Below, piece after piece: positions 54,844-62,514 of a DNA stretch of 64,000 nt. How positions within the stretch are numbered: the stretch's first letter is position 1; the number at the start of each line of letters is the position of its first letter. The translations under genes and the position numbers were made by a program. Source of the DNA: Stigmatella aurantiaca (lineage in GTDB: Bacteria; Myxococcota; Myxococcia; Myxococcales; Myxococcaceae); the NCBI RefSeq assembly GCF_900109545.1, contig NZ_FOAP01000009.1, positions 308,433 through 372,432 on the forward strand, written 5' to 3'. The notes under the pieces are model-generated. The model was given only the letters and a program-made list of their open reading frames with translations. It was not told where the DNA came from and ran no database searches.

Positions 54844-55134
54844 ATGAAGCGCATGTTGCTCGTGGTCATGATGGCGTTCACCTTTGGCGCGGCCCACGCC
54901 GCTGAGCAGCAGGCCCCCGAGGTGAACCCAGTTCCCCTGGAGGCTTGCCAGCCCACCCATTCGCTGGTGACCCCGGCGCAGCCCCAGGACTCCTCCGCGG
55001 AGGCCCTGATGTGCTCTCCCACGCCGTGCGTCGTCTGCTACAGCAAGATCCGGCAGTGCAAGGCTGGCTGCGCCAGCGGCGACACCGAGTGCCTCGTCAA
55101 TTGTGAGTACGAGTGCCAGTACTGCTGTTACTGA
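54844..55134 (+). CDS. Secreted cysteine-rich mini-protein
   Basis: The 96-residue product has a signal peptide (MKRMLLVVMMAFTFGAAHA). The mature part of about 77 residues contains 11 cysteines, ten of them in the last 40 residues, spaced in pairs and triplets (CSPTPCVVC, QCKAGC, ECLVNCEYECQYCCY). The N-terminal 35 mature residues are Pro/Gln/Glu-rich. The odd cysteine number and CxxC/CxC clusters suggest a disulfide knot or metal-binding peptide. No known toxin, bacteriocin or metallothionein family was recognised. ATG 54844 was picked for the signal peptide. It is divergent from the SARP-like regulator, which may control it. Confidence 0.75.
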   Translation: MKRMLLVVMMAFTFGAAHAAEQQAPEVNPVPLEACQPTHSLVTPAQPQDSSAEALMCSPTPCVVCYSKIRQCKAGCASGDTECLVNCEYECQYCCY

Positions 55135-55347
55135 GCCTCGCCCGCGCTCAGCGGCTGCAATCCCTGGCCCCCGTCTCGCGCCCCACGCGCAAGGTGGGGG
55201 CCGCTTTCTCTCCCCAGGGGCCAGTGGTTTGTGGCGCCCCCGCAGTGGGTGTGGATCCTGGGCTGATGAGGACGGCCGGCCGAGTGGGGATCGCCTGCTC
55301 GCTGCCTCTGAAGCACAAGAAGTGCGGGAGCGCCGCTCAGGTGGACA

Positions 55348-56901
55348 TCAGGTTCCGCCAGGATTCGTGCAAGCTTTCGGAGCACCTGCTTGCTTGAACT
55401 GGCCGTACTGCAGGAATGCCACCCACAGCTGGAGCGAAGTATCCATGTTCATCAGATTCGGGTACTGGCCACCCCTGTAGGACATGGGAAACTGGTTGTT
55501 GACGAAGTAATTGGCGTTCTCGGCCGCTTGAGTCGTGCACTGGCCAGGGAAGCCGAAGATGACGGGAGTGTTGTTGTCCGTTTGAGCGACTCCCGCGGGC
55601 GGCGTGTAGGCATTGGCATGGCACGCCAGGCAGGAGGAGAGCTTGTTGTCCACCGGCCCCGCCAAGCGATTGTTGCAGCCGAAGTGTTGAGGCGTGCCAA
55701 TGGACTTATTGAGTACGCTCTGGACGATGGGAAGGCTGTCCGCCTTGGCGGTGACGGGGGCGGACCACGGGTCATTGCCCCACTGCACGCCCACGGGAAC
55801 CAGACGGTCCCAGACGGTCTCGCCCTTCAGCTTGCCGTTGTAGGCGAAGGTTCCGTACACCCAGCGCGTGGGAGAGGTGTTGTCCACCACGGCGACATCC
55901 AGTTGTACCAAGCGGACCTCCTGCACCTGGCGCTGGCAGAGGTAACCGCTTGCCGTCTCCACGTGGCGGTCCGCTTGCCATACCGGAGAGCCCTCCAGGT
56001 AGGGCACTTCGGCGGGCGTTGCCGTGGTGAAGAGCAGTTTTGCCACCAGCGTCCCGTTGGGGAAGGGAAGTCCCGCCGGTTGGGGGCCGCTTCCACTGCT
56101 GGGGGTCGAGTTGATTCGCGGTGTCCCGTCGGGATTCCAGGTCCGTCCGAGGGCAAAGGCGCCCCATTCGTTGTACACACCGAAGGCCCACGTCTCGAAG
56201 CCGTTGGAGGTCTGGCTCGTGGCCGTCAGGGGCAGGGGATTCTGTCCCAGGGATTCCCTTGTCATCCTCAGCGTCAGCGGCAGGGTATTCTGGCCCAACG
56301 CCTCTACCTTCGCCAGGTCCTTCCGCGACAGTTTGTTCTGGGCCTTGGTCATCAACAACTTCTCGCCAAGGAAGTCAGAGATTTCTGCCGTGCGCTCGTT
56401 GGTGAGTCCGTGAACAAATTCGCGTCCCACCTTGGGGTCGTACGCCATCCACGGCATGTGGAACCAGCGCGTGGTGCCGCTCACGTTCACCTTCCAGCCC
56501 ACCTTGTTGTCGAGCTGCAAGTCCTGGCCCTCGCGAATATAGGCGAGAAGCTGTCCCATGTACCCGGCCCAGTCGGCGTTCCACTCGGCCTGCTTGGCAC
56601 CGGGGGCCGCGGTGAAGGAAACCTTTGGGTTGTTCAACCACTTGCAGACTTCATTGGGGCAGACGCCTGGGTCCTTCTGAGGATAGTCGTGACTGAGCTG
56701 GAAGACGGGGCCCGTCCACCCCGGTGGGGGCTCCGTGGCCGCGTTGCGCCAAGCAGAGCCAGTGGCTGTATTCGCCGGCTTCGAGGCTTGGGTGGGTGGG
56801 GGCGTGGAAGTGGATCGGGTAGGAGCAGGGGTCTGGGCTGATGCCACAGAACCGAGGCTCAGGGTTGCCAGGGCGAGAGCTGAGCGAAGTGAGCGCGGCA
56901 T
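55348..56901 (-). CDS. Large exported protein with a single CXXCH heme-attachment motif
   Basis: The 517-residue protein has a signal peptide (MPRSLRSALALATLSLGSVA, cleaved near ASAQ) and a Pro/Thr linker. A large Trp/Tyr-rich globular region follows (GWTGPVFQLSHDYPQKDPG, VNVSGTTRWFHMPWMAYDPK, GFETWAFGVYNEWG, TRWVYGTFAYNG). Near residue 435 there is one c-type heme motif, SSCLACHANA, and further single cysteines are scattered (VCPNEVCKW, FGCNNR). It resembles the cytochrome-like secreted proteins of unknown role found in myxobacteria. The start at 56901 gives the signal peptide directly. The Met distal ligand cannot be assigned. Confidence 0.8.
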   Translation of the reverse strand: MPRSLRSALALATLSLGSVASAQTPAPTRSTSTPPPTQASKPANTATGSAWRNAATEPPPGWTGPVFQLSHDYPQKDPGVCPNEVCKWLNNPKVSFTAAPGAKQAEWNADWAGYMGQLLAYIREGQDLQLDNKVGWKVNVSGTTRWFHMPWMAYDPKVGREFVHGLTNERTAEISDFLGEKLLMTKAQNKLSRKDLAKVEALGQNTLPLTLRMTRESLGQNPLPLTATSQTSNGFETWAFGVYNEWGAFALGRTWNPDGTPRINSTPSSGSGPQPAGLPFPNGTLVAKLLFTTATPAEVPYLEGSPVWQADRHVETASGYLCQRQVQEVRLVQLDVAVVDNTSPTRWVYGTFAYNGKLKGETVWDRLVPVGVQWGNDPWSAPVTAKADSLPIVQSVLNKSIGTPQHFGCNNRLAGPVDNKLSSCLACHANAYTPPAGVAQTDNNTPVIFGFPGQCTTQAAENANYFVNNQFPMSYRGGQYPNLMNMDTSLQLWVAFLQYGQFKQAGAPKACTNPGGT

Positions 56902-57145
56902 GGTGAAAATGAGAACCCCTTGCGTATGGAAAACGAGAAGCAAGGCAATCCTAGCTGAACGGATGCGTGATAGCCCGCGCGGAGTTCAAGGAGAAGTCCG
57001 GCTCGATGGACTTCGGCTCGGGGCGTCGAAGGAGGGGACGCCCGGGTGTTTCGTCCCAGGGGGGGAGGAGGGAGCCTGCTCGCCGGTGGAGCCAGGGTTG
57101 GAGGGAGTGAGCGCACCGCCTGAGACGGGGAGGGTGGAGGAACGG

Positions 57146-57183
57146 CAAGGCGATGGCAAAACCCCAGGCAGGCCGCGCTGTTA
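57146..57183 (+). repeat. Imperfect 38-bp direct repeat, copy A
   Basis: This copy begins CAAGGCGATGGC and ends CGCGCTGTTA. Copy B at 57759-57795 matches it except for two substitutions and one missing base. Copy A abuts the stop codon of the 162-residue gene and lacks the tmRNA-like sequence that adjoins copy B. Confidence 0.8.
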
Positions 57184-57672
57184 TCAGTTAACGCCTCCTC
57201 GGGGACGGTCCTGCCTGCCCACGAGCCCCACGCCAAATGCCTCCTCGTAGGGTGGCGGAATTCTCTCACGCCGGGCAGTGCGAACAACCGCCTCCAGCCT
57301 CTCGCAGACGGTGCGCACGTGAGCCGGCACTCCTTCGGTGACGACGATCGACATCGCCGAGCCGTCCTCGAAGTGGAACCACAGGCTTCGGATTGGCGAT
57401 ACCCTCACCGGGCATCCCGAGAATGTGTTCGAACGCGCTGAGAAGCTCCGCTCGATCGCCGCCATGTCTTCTACAGGCACGCTGATCCGGAACCGGGTCT
57501 CCCGGAACATCTGGTTCCGCTTCACGAGCCCCAGCCGCGTGAGCAACGGTCCGAACGCTCCACCCTTTCGTTGAATGGATTGGATCACGCCGTCGCCGCG
57601 CGCGTTCAGAATCACTGCGGTTCCACCTTCAAGTGTATCGATCGCCTGCCAGAGAATTGCCGCGAGGGACAT
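57184..57672 (-). CDS. Hypothetical protein enclosed by direct repeats
   Basis: The 162-residue protein starts MSLAAILWQAIDTLEGGTAV and continues with alternating strands and helices (ILNARGDGVIQSIQRKGG, RFRISVPVEDMAAIERSF, SLWFHFEDGSAMSIVVTEG) and a basic C-terminus. No signal peptide, membrane helix or known motif was found. It is bounded by copies A and B of the 38-bp direct repeat and lies next to a tmRNA 3'-end fragment, so it may have been brought in by a mobile element. ATG 57670-57672 is preferred to an ATG ten codons upstream. Confidence 0.6.
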   Translation of the reverse strand: MSLAAILWQAIDTLEGGTAVILNARGDGVIQSIQRKGGAFGPLLTRLGLVKRNQMFRETRFRISVPVEDMAAIERSFSARSNTFSGCPVRVSPIRSLWFHFEDGSAMSIVVTEGVPAHVRTVCERLEAVVRTARRERIPPPYEEAFGVGLVGRQDRPRGGVN

Positions 57673-57730
57673 GCACGCACGATAGGTCGAGCGAGCACCC
57701 AACCGATCAAGATTACTGGGCTTCCCTGCA

Positions 57731-57757
57731 TGGAGGCGGCGGGAATCGAACCCACGA
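57731..57757 (-). ncRNA. 3'-end fragment of tmRNA (ssrA) or a tRNA; likely attachment site
   Basis: The minus strand reads a complete T arm (GTGGG-TTCGATT-CCCGC) followed by CGCCTCC and A, the 3' half of an acceptor stem with discriminator. The T at the third position from the stem end would give the G3-U70 pair that identifies alanyl tRNA-like molecules, including tmRNA. No matching 5' half or tag-coding segment lies within the next 350 bases, so this is a fragment. Such 3' ends are common integrase attachment sites. Confidence 0.6.
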
Positions 57758-57758
57758 A

Positions 57759-57795
57759 CAAGGCGATGGAAAACCCCAAGCAGGACGCGCTGTTA
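57759..57795 (+). repeat. Imperfect 38-bp direct repeat, copy B, beside the tmRNA fragment
   Basis: This is the second copy of the repeat (see 57146-57183), immediately upstream of the T-arm fragment on the minus strand. CAAGGCGAT at its left end (57759-57767) also forms an inverted repeat with ATCGCCTTG at 57803-57811, a possible recombinase core or RNA hairpin. Confidence 0.8.
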
Positions 57796-57988
57796 CCCGC
57801 TATCGCCTTGATTCGCCTCGGGTTCGTCATCCCGTCCCGTCCCACCCCATGCCCTCGTGTCCCATCCCGTTCCCCGCTGGAGGGGCACACTGGGGGCACA
57901 TGGAGCTTCGGTCTTCTGCCATGCGGCGGGGCTTCCTCCGAGATTGCCGGGCCCCGTTGGAGCTTCGAGGCCCAGCAGGGGCGGCCCG
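57796..57988. other. Non-coding stretch between the repeat/tmRNA fragment and the pseudokinase gene
   Basis: The 316 bp between the genes ending at 57672 and 57989 hold the tmRNA-like fragment, repeat copy B and this remainder. It includes a short simple-sequence tract of repeated CCCGTCCC/CCCATCCC units near 57831-57873. No coding frame here looks real. One apparent frame begins with the AAGIEPT-type peptide that is a known artefact of reading a tRNA or tmRNA end in antisense. Confidence 0.5.
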
Positions 57989-59137
57989 CTACTTGGCCGT
58001 GGTGACTTCGTGGCCTCGCCTTCCCGGCGGGGCGCTATCCAGGCCCGTGTTGGCCATGTAGCCCCCAGCCTCGTTCATGACGCGCGTGACTTCCCTGATC
58101 GCATCGTCAGGGCTGAAAGCCATCTCCCCCAGCCAATGCCGCAGATCGACCCCCAGCTCCCTCGCCGTCTGGTAGCGCTTGCTCGGCGCGGGGTGTAGGA
58201 GCTTGTGGAGCGTCATGCGCAGGCCCTCGGGGAGCTTGTCCGTCGCGCGCTCGACGTCCGCTTCCGTGTAGGTCGCCGCGCGCCAGATGGCATCCTCCAG
58301 AAGGCGCGAGCCCTTCGAAAGCCGAGCCCGTTTGATGGACCGCTTGACTCGGCGGAGCTTCGTCGCGGAGAGGGACGCCTTGACCTCGGCGGTCAGAGAG
58401 TCCGTCGCATCGAGCAGGTTTTTCCCGGTGGACAGTTCGAGCAGGGTCATCCCCAGGGAGAAGAGATCCGCTCGCGCATCAACGCGCTTGCCCAGGATCA
58501 TTTCCGGCGAAGAGTAGAAACCATCCCCGTTCAAGCGTCGGACGGTGGAGGGAATGCGTCCCGGTAGGGCGGAGAGGGAAAGACCGAAGTCCGAGACTCG
58601 GATCATGCCGTTCCATTCCAGGTAAATGTGATCCGGATCGATGGACCGGTGAACGATGTTCAAGGGGCGTCCCTGCTCGTCCTTTGCCGCGTGCGCGTGC
58701 TCCAACACGTCCGCCACCCGGGCACCGATATACATGGTGAATTGCGGCGTGTACCAATGGCGGCACTCCCCCACAAGGTTGATGAGGGTGCTCAACGTGT
58801 TGCCGCGTGGATAGTCGGTGATCACGTACCAAGTCCCCTCGGTCTTCTTCAAACCGTGGACCCGATGGACCCCAGGGTGTTCAAGGTGCTTGGCCAAGCG
58901 CACCTGCTCTTCGAGCTTCGCTCTTGCGCGCAGGAGCTTCGTGATCGGAAGGCTGCTCGAACCGCCGACTGCGCTGAGCAGAACTTTTTCCTTCGTTTGT
59001 TCGCCGATGCGCTGCCGTGCGACGAAGCGGCTGATCCCGCGTTCATCGACCCCCAGGTTTTCGCGCACCTCGTACTGAATGCCGTCCATTTCGAAGAGAA
59101 CCGCCCCCTTCGGAACACCGAAAACGCCTGTCGTCAT
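57989..59137 (-). CDS. Protein kinase-like protein, probable pseudokinase
   Basis: The 382-residue protein has a Ser/Thr-kinase fold: P-loop region NLGVDERGISRFVARQ, helix C, hinge WYVITDYPRGNTLSTL, DFG at 183-185 (VSDFGLSLS) and a C-lobe with YSSPEMILG, DLFSLGMTLLEL and SKRYQTARELG. Two catalytic residues are missing. The VAIK lysine position reads VLLS (Ser55), and the HRD aspartate is Ser165 (HRSIDPDHI), with His replacing the metal-binding Asn. It should therefore not phosphorylate in the usual way and may act as a scaffold or allosteric partner. ATG 59137 follows GGAGGGACGAAC; 47 upstream codons were discarded. It lies downstream of an intact kinase on the same strand. Confidence 0.88.
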   Translation of the reverse strand: MTTGVFGVPKGAVLFEMDGIQYEVRENLGVDERGISRFVARQRIGEQTKEKVLLSAVGGSSSLPITKLLRARAKLEEQVRLAKHLEHPGVHRVHGLKKTEGTWYVITDYPRGNTLSTLINLVGECRHWYTPQFTMYIGARVADVLEHAHAAKDEQGRPLNIVHRSIDPDHIYLEWNGMIRVSDFGLSLSALPGRIPSTVRRLNGDGFYSSPEMILGKRVDARADLFSLGMTLLELSTGKNLLDATDSLTAEVKASLSATKLRRVKRSIKRARLSKGSRLLEDAIWRAATYTEADVERATDKLPEGLRMTLHKLLHPAPSKRYQTARELGVDLRHWLGEMAFSPDDAIREVTRVMNEAGGYMANTGLDSAPPGRRGHEVTTAK

Positions 59138-59295
59138 GTTCGTCCCTCCGCTCGCGCGGCACCAAGCCGACGCAAAGCAGAGGAATACTACCCGCAGGAT
59201 TGGTCGAAAAGGAACTACCCCCCAGGTCAGAGCTTGTCGTGCGCGCGAAGGCGTGACGAGTGGGCGGCTACCCGTCACGTCCTAAAGGGCGGGGC

Positions 59296-61038
59296 TCAGG
59301 GCCAGCGATCCACGACTCGGCCCGTATTAAAGTTGCCAGCCTGCACGCGGCCGTCCTTGAACCCGTAGGAGCGGCTCTCCACCACGAAGCAAACGGGTTT
59401 CTCGTCCTGCCCAGGGAGCTTCACGCGGTCATACCGGATGACCATCGCCGGCCCGTCAGATCGGCCCATCTTGTCGGAGAGGTAGTAAGCCTTGCCGTAA
59501 AAGCGTGTTCCGGGGGGCGCCACTTCGAGCTGTCTCCGGTCGAACCCCTTTACTTTCGGGACGACCCCTACCACGTCAGAGCCAGCGGTGAACCAAGTCA
59601 TGTCGTCGCTGTTATGCCGGTCGTCGAGCACGAGGGCGAAACTGTCGCCGTCCTTCCAGTGAAGCTCTTTCACCATGGCCCGCGCGGCACCAGCGGGACA
59701 GGTGAAGGACTCAGGCCGAATCTGAGAGCCAGGGCAGCCAGCCGCTAGGGCCGCGACGAGCGACATCGCGGCGCACTCAGCAGCGCTAAACCCCTTCTGT
59801 ACGCGCACAGGGAGCCTCGGGGACGGAATTTCAGGTGTCGTCATCTTCACGGTGGAATCTTCCTTCTGGCCAGCCTCCGTCGCCGGGGGGAGGACCATCG
59901 GCACGGGGCTCGGGAGGGACATATCAAGAGGGGATGTCATCGGCGGCGCGGAATGTTCCGGGGGCGAGGCGGGAACGTCGCCACAGGCCCGCCAGAAGGT
60001 CACAGCCGCGGCCAAAGCCATCACCAGCGACGTGCCTACGATCAGCGTCTTCCTCGTCACCTTGCGCGGCGGAGGGCCCTTGGGAGGCACTCCAGGGAGG
60101 CCCTCGGACTCGGAAGGCTCGGCCAGCAACTGCTCGGATGGGGCATGGGCGGGCACCCTGTACTCGGCCCCCGAGCGCTCTAGGTGTTCTTCCAACTCGC
60201 GACGGAGGGCCTCCGCGTCTACGGGGCGCCTGGAGGGTTCCCGGGAAAGAATCTTCTCGACCAGTTCGCTGAGCGATTCGGGAATCCGGGGGTTCACGTC
60301 AAATGCCGGTGGGGGCGGCATCTGGAGGTTCAAGGGCTTGCGCATGTAGTAGTGCGTCGGCCACGGGTCCGTCAGCAACTCATAGAGCATGGCCCCAAGT
60401 GCGAAGAGTTCGTCTGCTACCTTGAAGGTATACCGCGCCCGATGATCATTCTTGTGCTCATGCAGGAACTTGAACTGCTCGGGTGCTCGGAAGCGCTCTG
60501 TACCCGGGGGCAACCCTTCTTCCGTGAGATCTTCGGCCAGCGAGTAGGTCGCACAACCAAAGTCGATGATGATGGGTTCCCCGTCGCTCTTCCGGATCAG
60601 GACGTTGACCAGCTTCAAATCCCGGTGGAGGACGCCACGTCTGTGCATGTATGAGAGCGCCGCAGCGAGCTTGACGAAGACTCGCAAGATCTCGTGAATG
60701 GTGGGGTGCTTGAGTTCCTTCCACTCCGCGAGCGTCCAGCCATCCACATATTCGAGCGCAAGATACATGTTTCCGGCTTCCACATACCCGTGCCCCCGAG
60801 GCCGTATGATGTTGGGGTGGTCCAGCATGAGAAGCGTTGTTGCCTCACGCACCATCCGGTCATGCGTCTGTTTGTCGTCCCCGCTGGCTTCACGGTGTCG
60901 CGCCACCTTGAGCGCATAGGGCTTGCCGCTCTTCTCCACAAGGTAGACGATGGCAAAGCCACCGTCGCCGAGTTCCTGTGAAACTTGCCAGCCGTCAACG
61001 ACAGCGTCAGACGCTGGTCTAAATTGGTTCGGTGTCAT
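59296..61038 (-). CDS. Membrane Ser/Thr protein kinase
   Basis: The 580-residue kinase is complete: glycine loop ELGDGGFAIVYL, Lys44 in YALKVARH, hinge LALEYVDGWTL, catalytic loop LHRDLKLVNVLI, DFG in IIDFGCATYSL, and PGTERFRAPEQ. A basic juxtamembrane stretch (KGPPPRKVTRK) precedes a membrane helix near residues 331-350 (TLIVGTSLVMALAAAVTFW). The extracytoplasmic C-terminal region of about 230 residues has a Pro-rich linker and a compact domain with several cysteines (AAECAAMSLVAALAAGCPGS, FTCPAG). It should sense an external cue and phosphorylate Ser/Thr in the cytoplasm. Its ATG overlaps the DUF2381 stop (ATGA), so the two are coupled. Confidence 0.94.
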   Translation of the reverse strand: MTPNQFRPASDAVVDGWQVSQELGDGGFAIVYLVEKSGKPYALKVARHREASGDDKQTHDRMVREATTLLMLDHPNIIRPRGHGYVEAGNMYLALEYVDGWTLAEWKELKHPTIHEILRVFVKLAAALSYMHRRGVLHRDLKLVNVLIRKSDGEPIIIDFGCATYSLAEDLTEEGLPPGTERFRAPEQFKFLHEHKNDHRARYTFKVADELFALGAMLYELLTDPWPTHYYMRKPLNLQMPPPPAFDVNPRIPESLSELVEKILSREPSRRPVDAEALRRELEEHLERSGAEYRVPAHAPSEQLLAEPSESEGLPGVPPKGPPPRKVTRKTLIVGTSLVMALAAAVTFWRACGDVPASPPEHSAPPMTSPLDMSLPSPVPMVLPPATEAGQKEDSTVKMTTPEIPSPRLPVRVQKGFSAAECAAMSLVAALAAGCPGSQIRPESFTCPAGAARAMVKELHWKDGDSFALVLDDRHNSDDMTWFTAGSDVVGVVPKVKGFDRRQLEVAPPGTRFYGKAYYLSDKMGRSDGPAMVIRYDRVKLPGQDEKPVCFVVESRSYGFKDGRVQAGNFNTGRVVDRWP

Positions 61039-61904
61039 TGAGCCCCCTCCACCCCAAATTTTGGGAAACGCACATCCGGAACGATCAGGTTGCGTCCATC
61101 GCTTCCAATCAGTTCCAGCGCAAAAACCGTGTCCGCGCTCAACGCCGGCATGTCCACTACGGCAAGGATCCGCCCCAGATCACCCGGTTCGATTACGTCT
61201 CCACCATCCATCGCCAGCCGCGCCTTCAGTGTCAAACCGAAAGGCCCAGTGAAAGTTGCCTCTCGCGGTATCCACGCAGGATGCTCAAAGTGATTCTTAA
61301 CCATGAGCGAAACCAGCGCCCATCCATTCCCGAGATATAAGAGCCCCGAGGTTGTTTTAAATCCCTGAGCTTTATTTACGACATCCTTGATTGGCGCGAC
61401 CGACACACCCTTATCGCCAACAAACCCAAGCAACACGAAATCCTCCGGGAGCGGCACCCGGGGCTGAGCTTCAGTCGGGCAATGCGCGGCGGGCGGTTCG
61501 GGGCGCTGTACGTCGATCCGGGCGTCCACTTCTGTGGGGTCTGTCACCAGCACGAAAGCGGCCCGTGACGGCGCCCTCCCATCGGCGAAGAACACCCCAA
61601 TCTCGTGGCGCTCGCCTTCCTTCAGGTCCGTCACAGCTTGAACAACGACCGAGCGGCTTCCTGTGTCCAGCAAGCGGATCCGGGACTCGTCAAAGGTGAG
61701 GGTCTTCGTCTGGATCGGCGCGGGGAAGAAGAGCAGCGTCGGCTTATCCCCCGTAACGTGAACCTCGGGAATCGGATCGGCGGGGCCGCTGGCGATGGTG
61801 ACAGCTCGCAAGCGCTCGACGCGCCCCCCCTGGGCCGGCTCGGCCCGCGCCACAGCCCCCCAGAGCAGCGCGAGCGCCACGGACAATCTAAGCGGTTGGA
61901 ACAA
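61035..61904 (-). CDS. DUF2381 (TIGR02268) family exported protein
   Basis: The 289-residue protein has a signal peptide (MFQPLRLSVALALLWGAVAR). A beta-rich domain with VHVTGDKPTLLFFPAPI, GERHEIGVFFADG and AAFVLVTDP comes next, then a Pro-rich linker, a helical turn and the second half with TTSGLLYLGNGWALVSLMVK and FALELIGSDGRNLIVPDVRF. This pattern matches the DUF2381 family, described as a paralogous family of Myxococcus whose genes often lie next to Ser/Thr kinase genes. It is directly upstream of, and overlapping, the membrane kinase. It may be the periplasmic partner or ligand sensor of the kinase; that role is inferred. Confidence 0.88.
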   Translation of the reverse strand: MFQPLRLSVALALLWGAVARAEPAQGGRVERLRAVTIASGPADPIPEVHVTGDKPTLLFFPAPIQTKTLTFDESRIRLLDTGSRSVVVQAVTDLKEGERHEIGVFFADGRAPSRAAFVLVTDPTEVDARIDVQRPEPPAAHCPTEAQPRVPLPEDFVLLGFVGDKGVSVAPIKDVVNKAQGFKTTSGLLYLGNGWALVSLMVKNHFEHPAWIPREATFTGPFGLTLKARLAMDGGDVIEPGDLGRILAVVDMPALSADTVFALELIGSDGRNLIVPDVRFPKFGVEGAQ

Positions 61905-61994
61905 GGATGCGTGACCTCCTAGATTGCCACGCTACCATCGCGAGCACTGGCGCAGTGGGCCCAAATCCCACGGTCCGGGAGCTGCGGCGGAGTC

Positions 61995-62476
61995 CTACCG
62001 GTACACCTTGCCGCCCCACAGGAAGGCGCTCCCAACAAGAGGCACGCTGTCAGCGGCAACGAGGGCGGTGGGCAGGAGGTACGCGACGAGCAGTTCGTTC
62101 TCCCATCCCCCCGGGCGGCCCTGCATCCAGTCGGGATCCAGTGTGCGGCCCGTCCCTACCACGATGGCCCGACAGTTCCCTTCACGTCCGGCGCTGACGT
62201 GGACGCCCGGCCGGTGAGAGTGCTCGAAGGCGACCGTAAGCCCGGGACCTCCCCAGTCGTCAGCGACCTTCGCGGCGTGGTGCTTGGGGAGCATCTTCGC
62301 GACCTGGTGGCCGTGTAGAAGCCGCAGGTGCCCGCGCTGAGCGGCTGTGACTTCTCGGGCACCCACTCGACCCCCAGCGGGTCGAAGTCGAGGTCTTGGG
62401 CGAGCCTCCGCAGAACGGTGTTGTCGTGGTTCCCTTCCAAGACGGTGAGCTTCGCGCGGGGGCAGGTCTTCCGCAT
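61995..62476 (-). pseudogene. Truncated, frameshifted phage-type metallophosphoesterase
   Basis: One frame, reading down from 62476, carries LTVLEGNHDNTVLRRLAQDL. After about 62331-62345 the homology moves to another frame with RLLHGHQVAKMLPKHHA, FEHSHRPGVHVSAG and PDWMQGRPGGWENELLVAYL, ending at 61995. GNHD, HGH and HSHRPG are the metal-binding motifs of calcineurin-like phosphoesterases found in phage genomes. The first motifs (DxH and GDxxD) are absent, so the 5' third is missing, and a one-base shift splits the rest. The capsid gene stop at 62515 lies just upstream, implying deletion between them. Confidence 0.75.
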
Positions 62477-62514
62477 GAACGGTACGACCTGCCCCCGTGT
62501 CAGGTTGGCGGGTA

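Noticed and set aside
55135..55347. Terminator or gene after the cysteine-rich peptide
   Set aside because: GGCCCCC and GGGGGCC can pair but with a loop of over 20 bases and no proper T tract; no frame looks like a protein.
57571..58005. Plus-strand frame encoding an AAGIEPT-type peptide
   Set aside because: This peptide is the known artefact of translating the antisense of a tRNA/tmRNA 3' end, which is present here.
57731..58090. A complete ssrA (tmRNA) gene
   Set aside because: Only the T arm and 3' acceptor half are present. No 5' GGGGGC-type end, TTCGACGGG motif or tag reading frame was found upstream.
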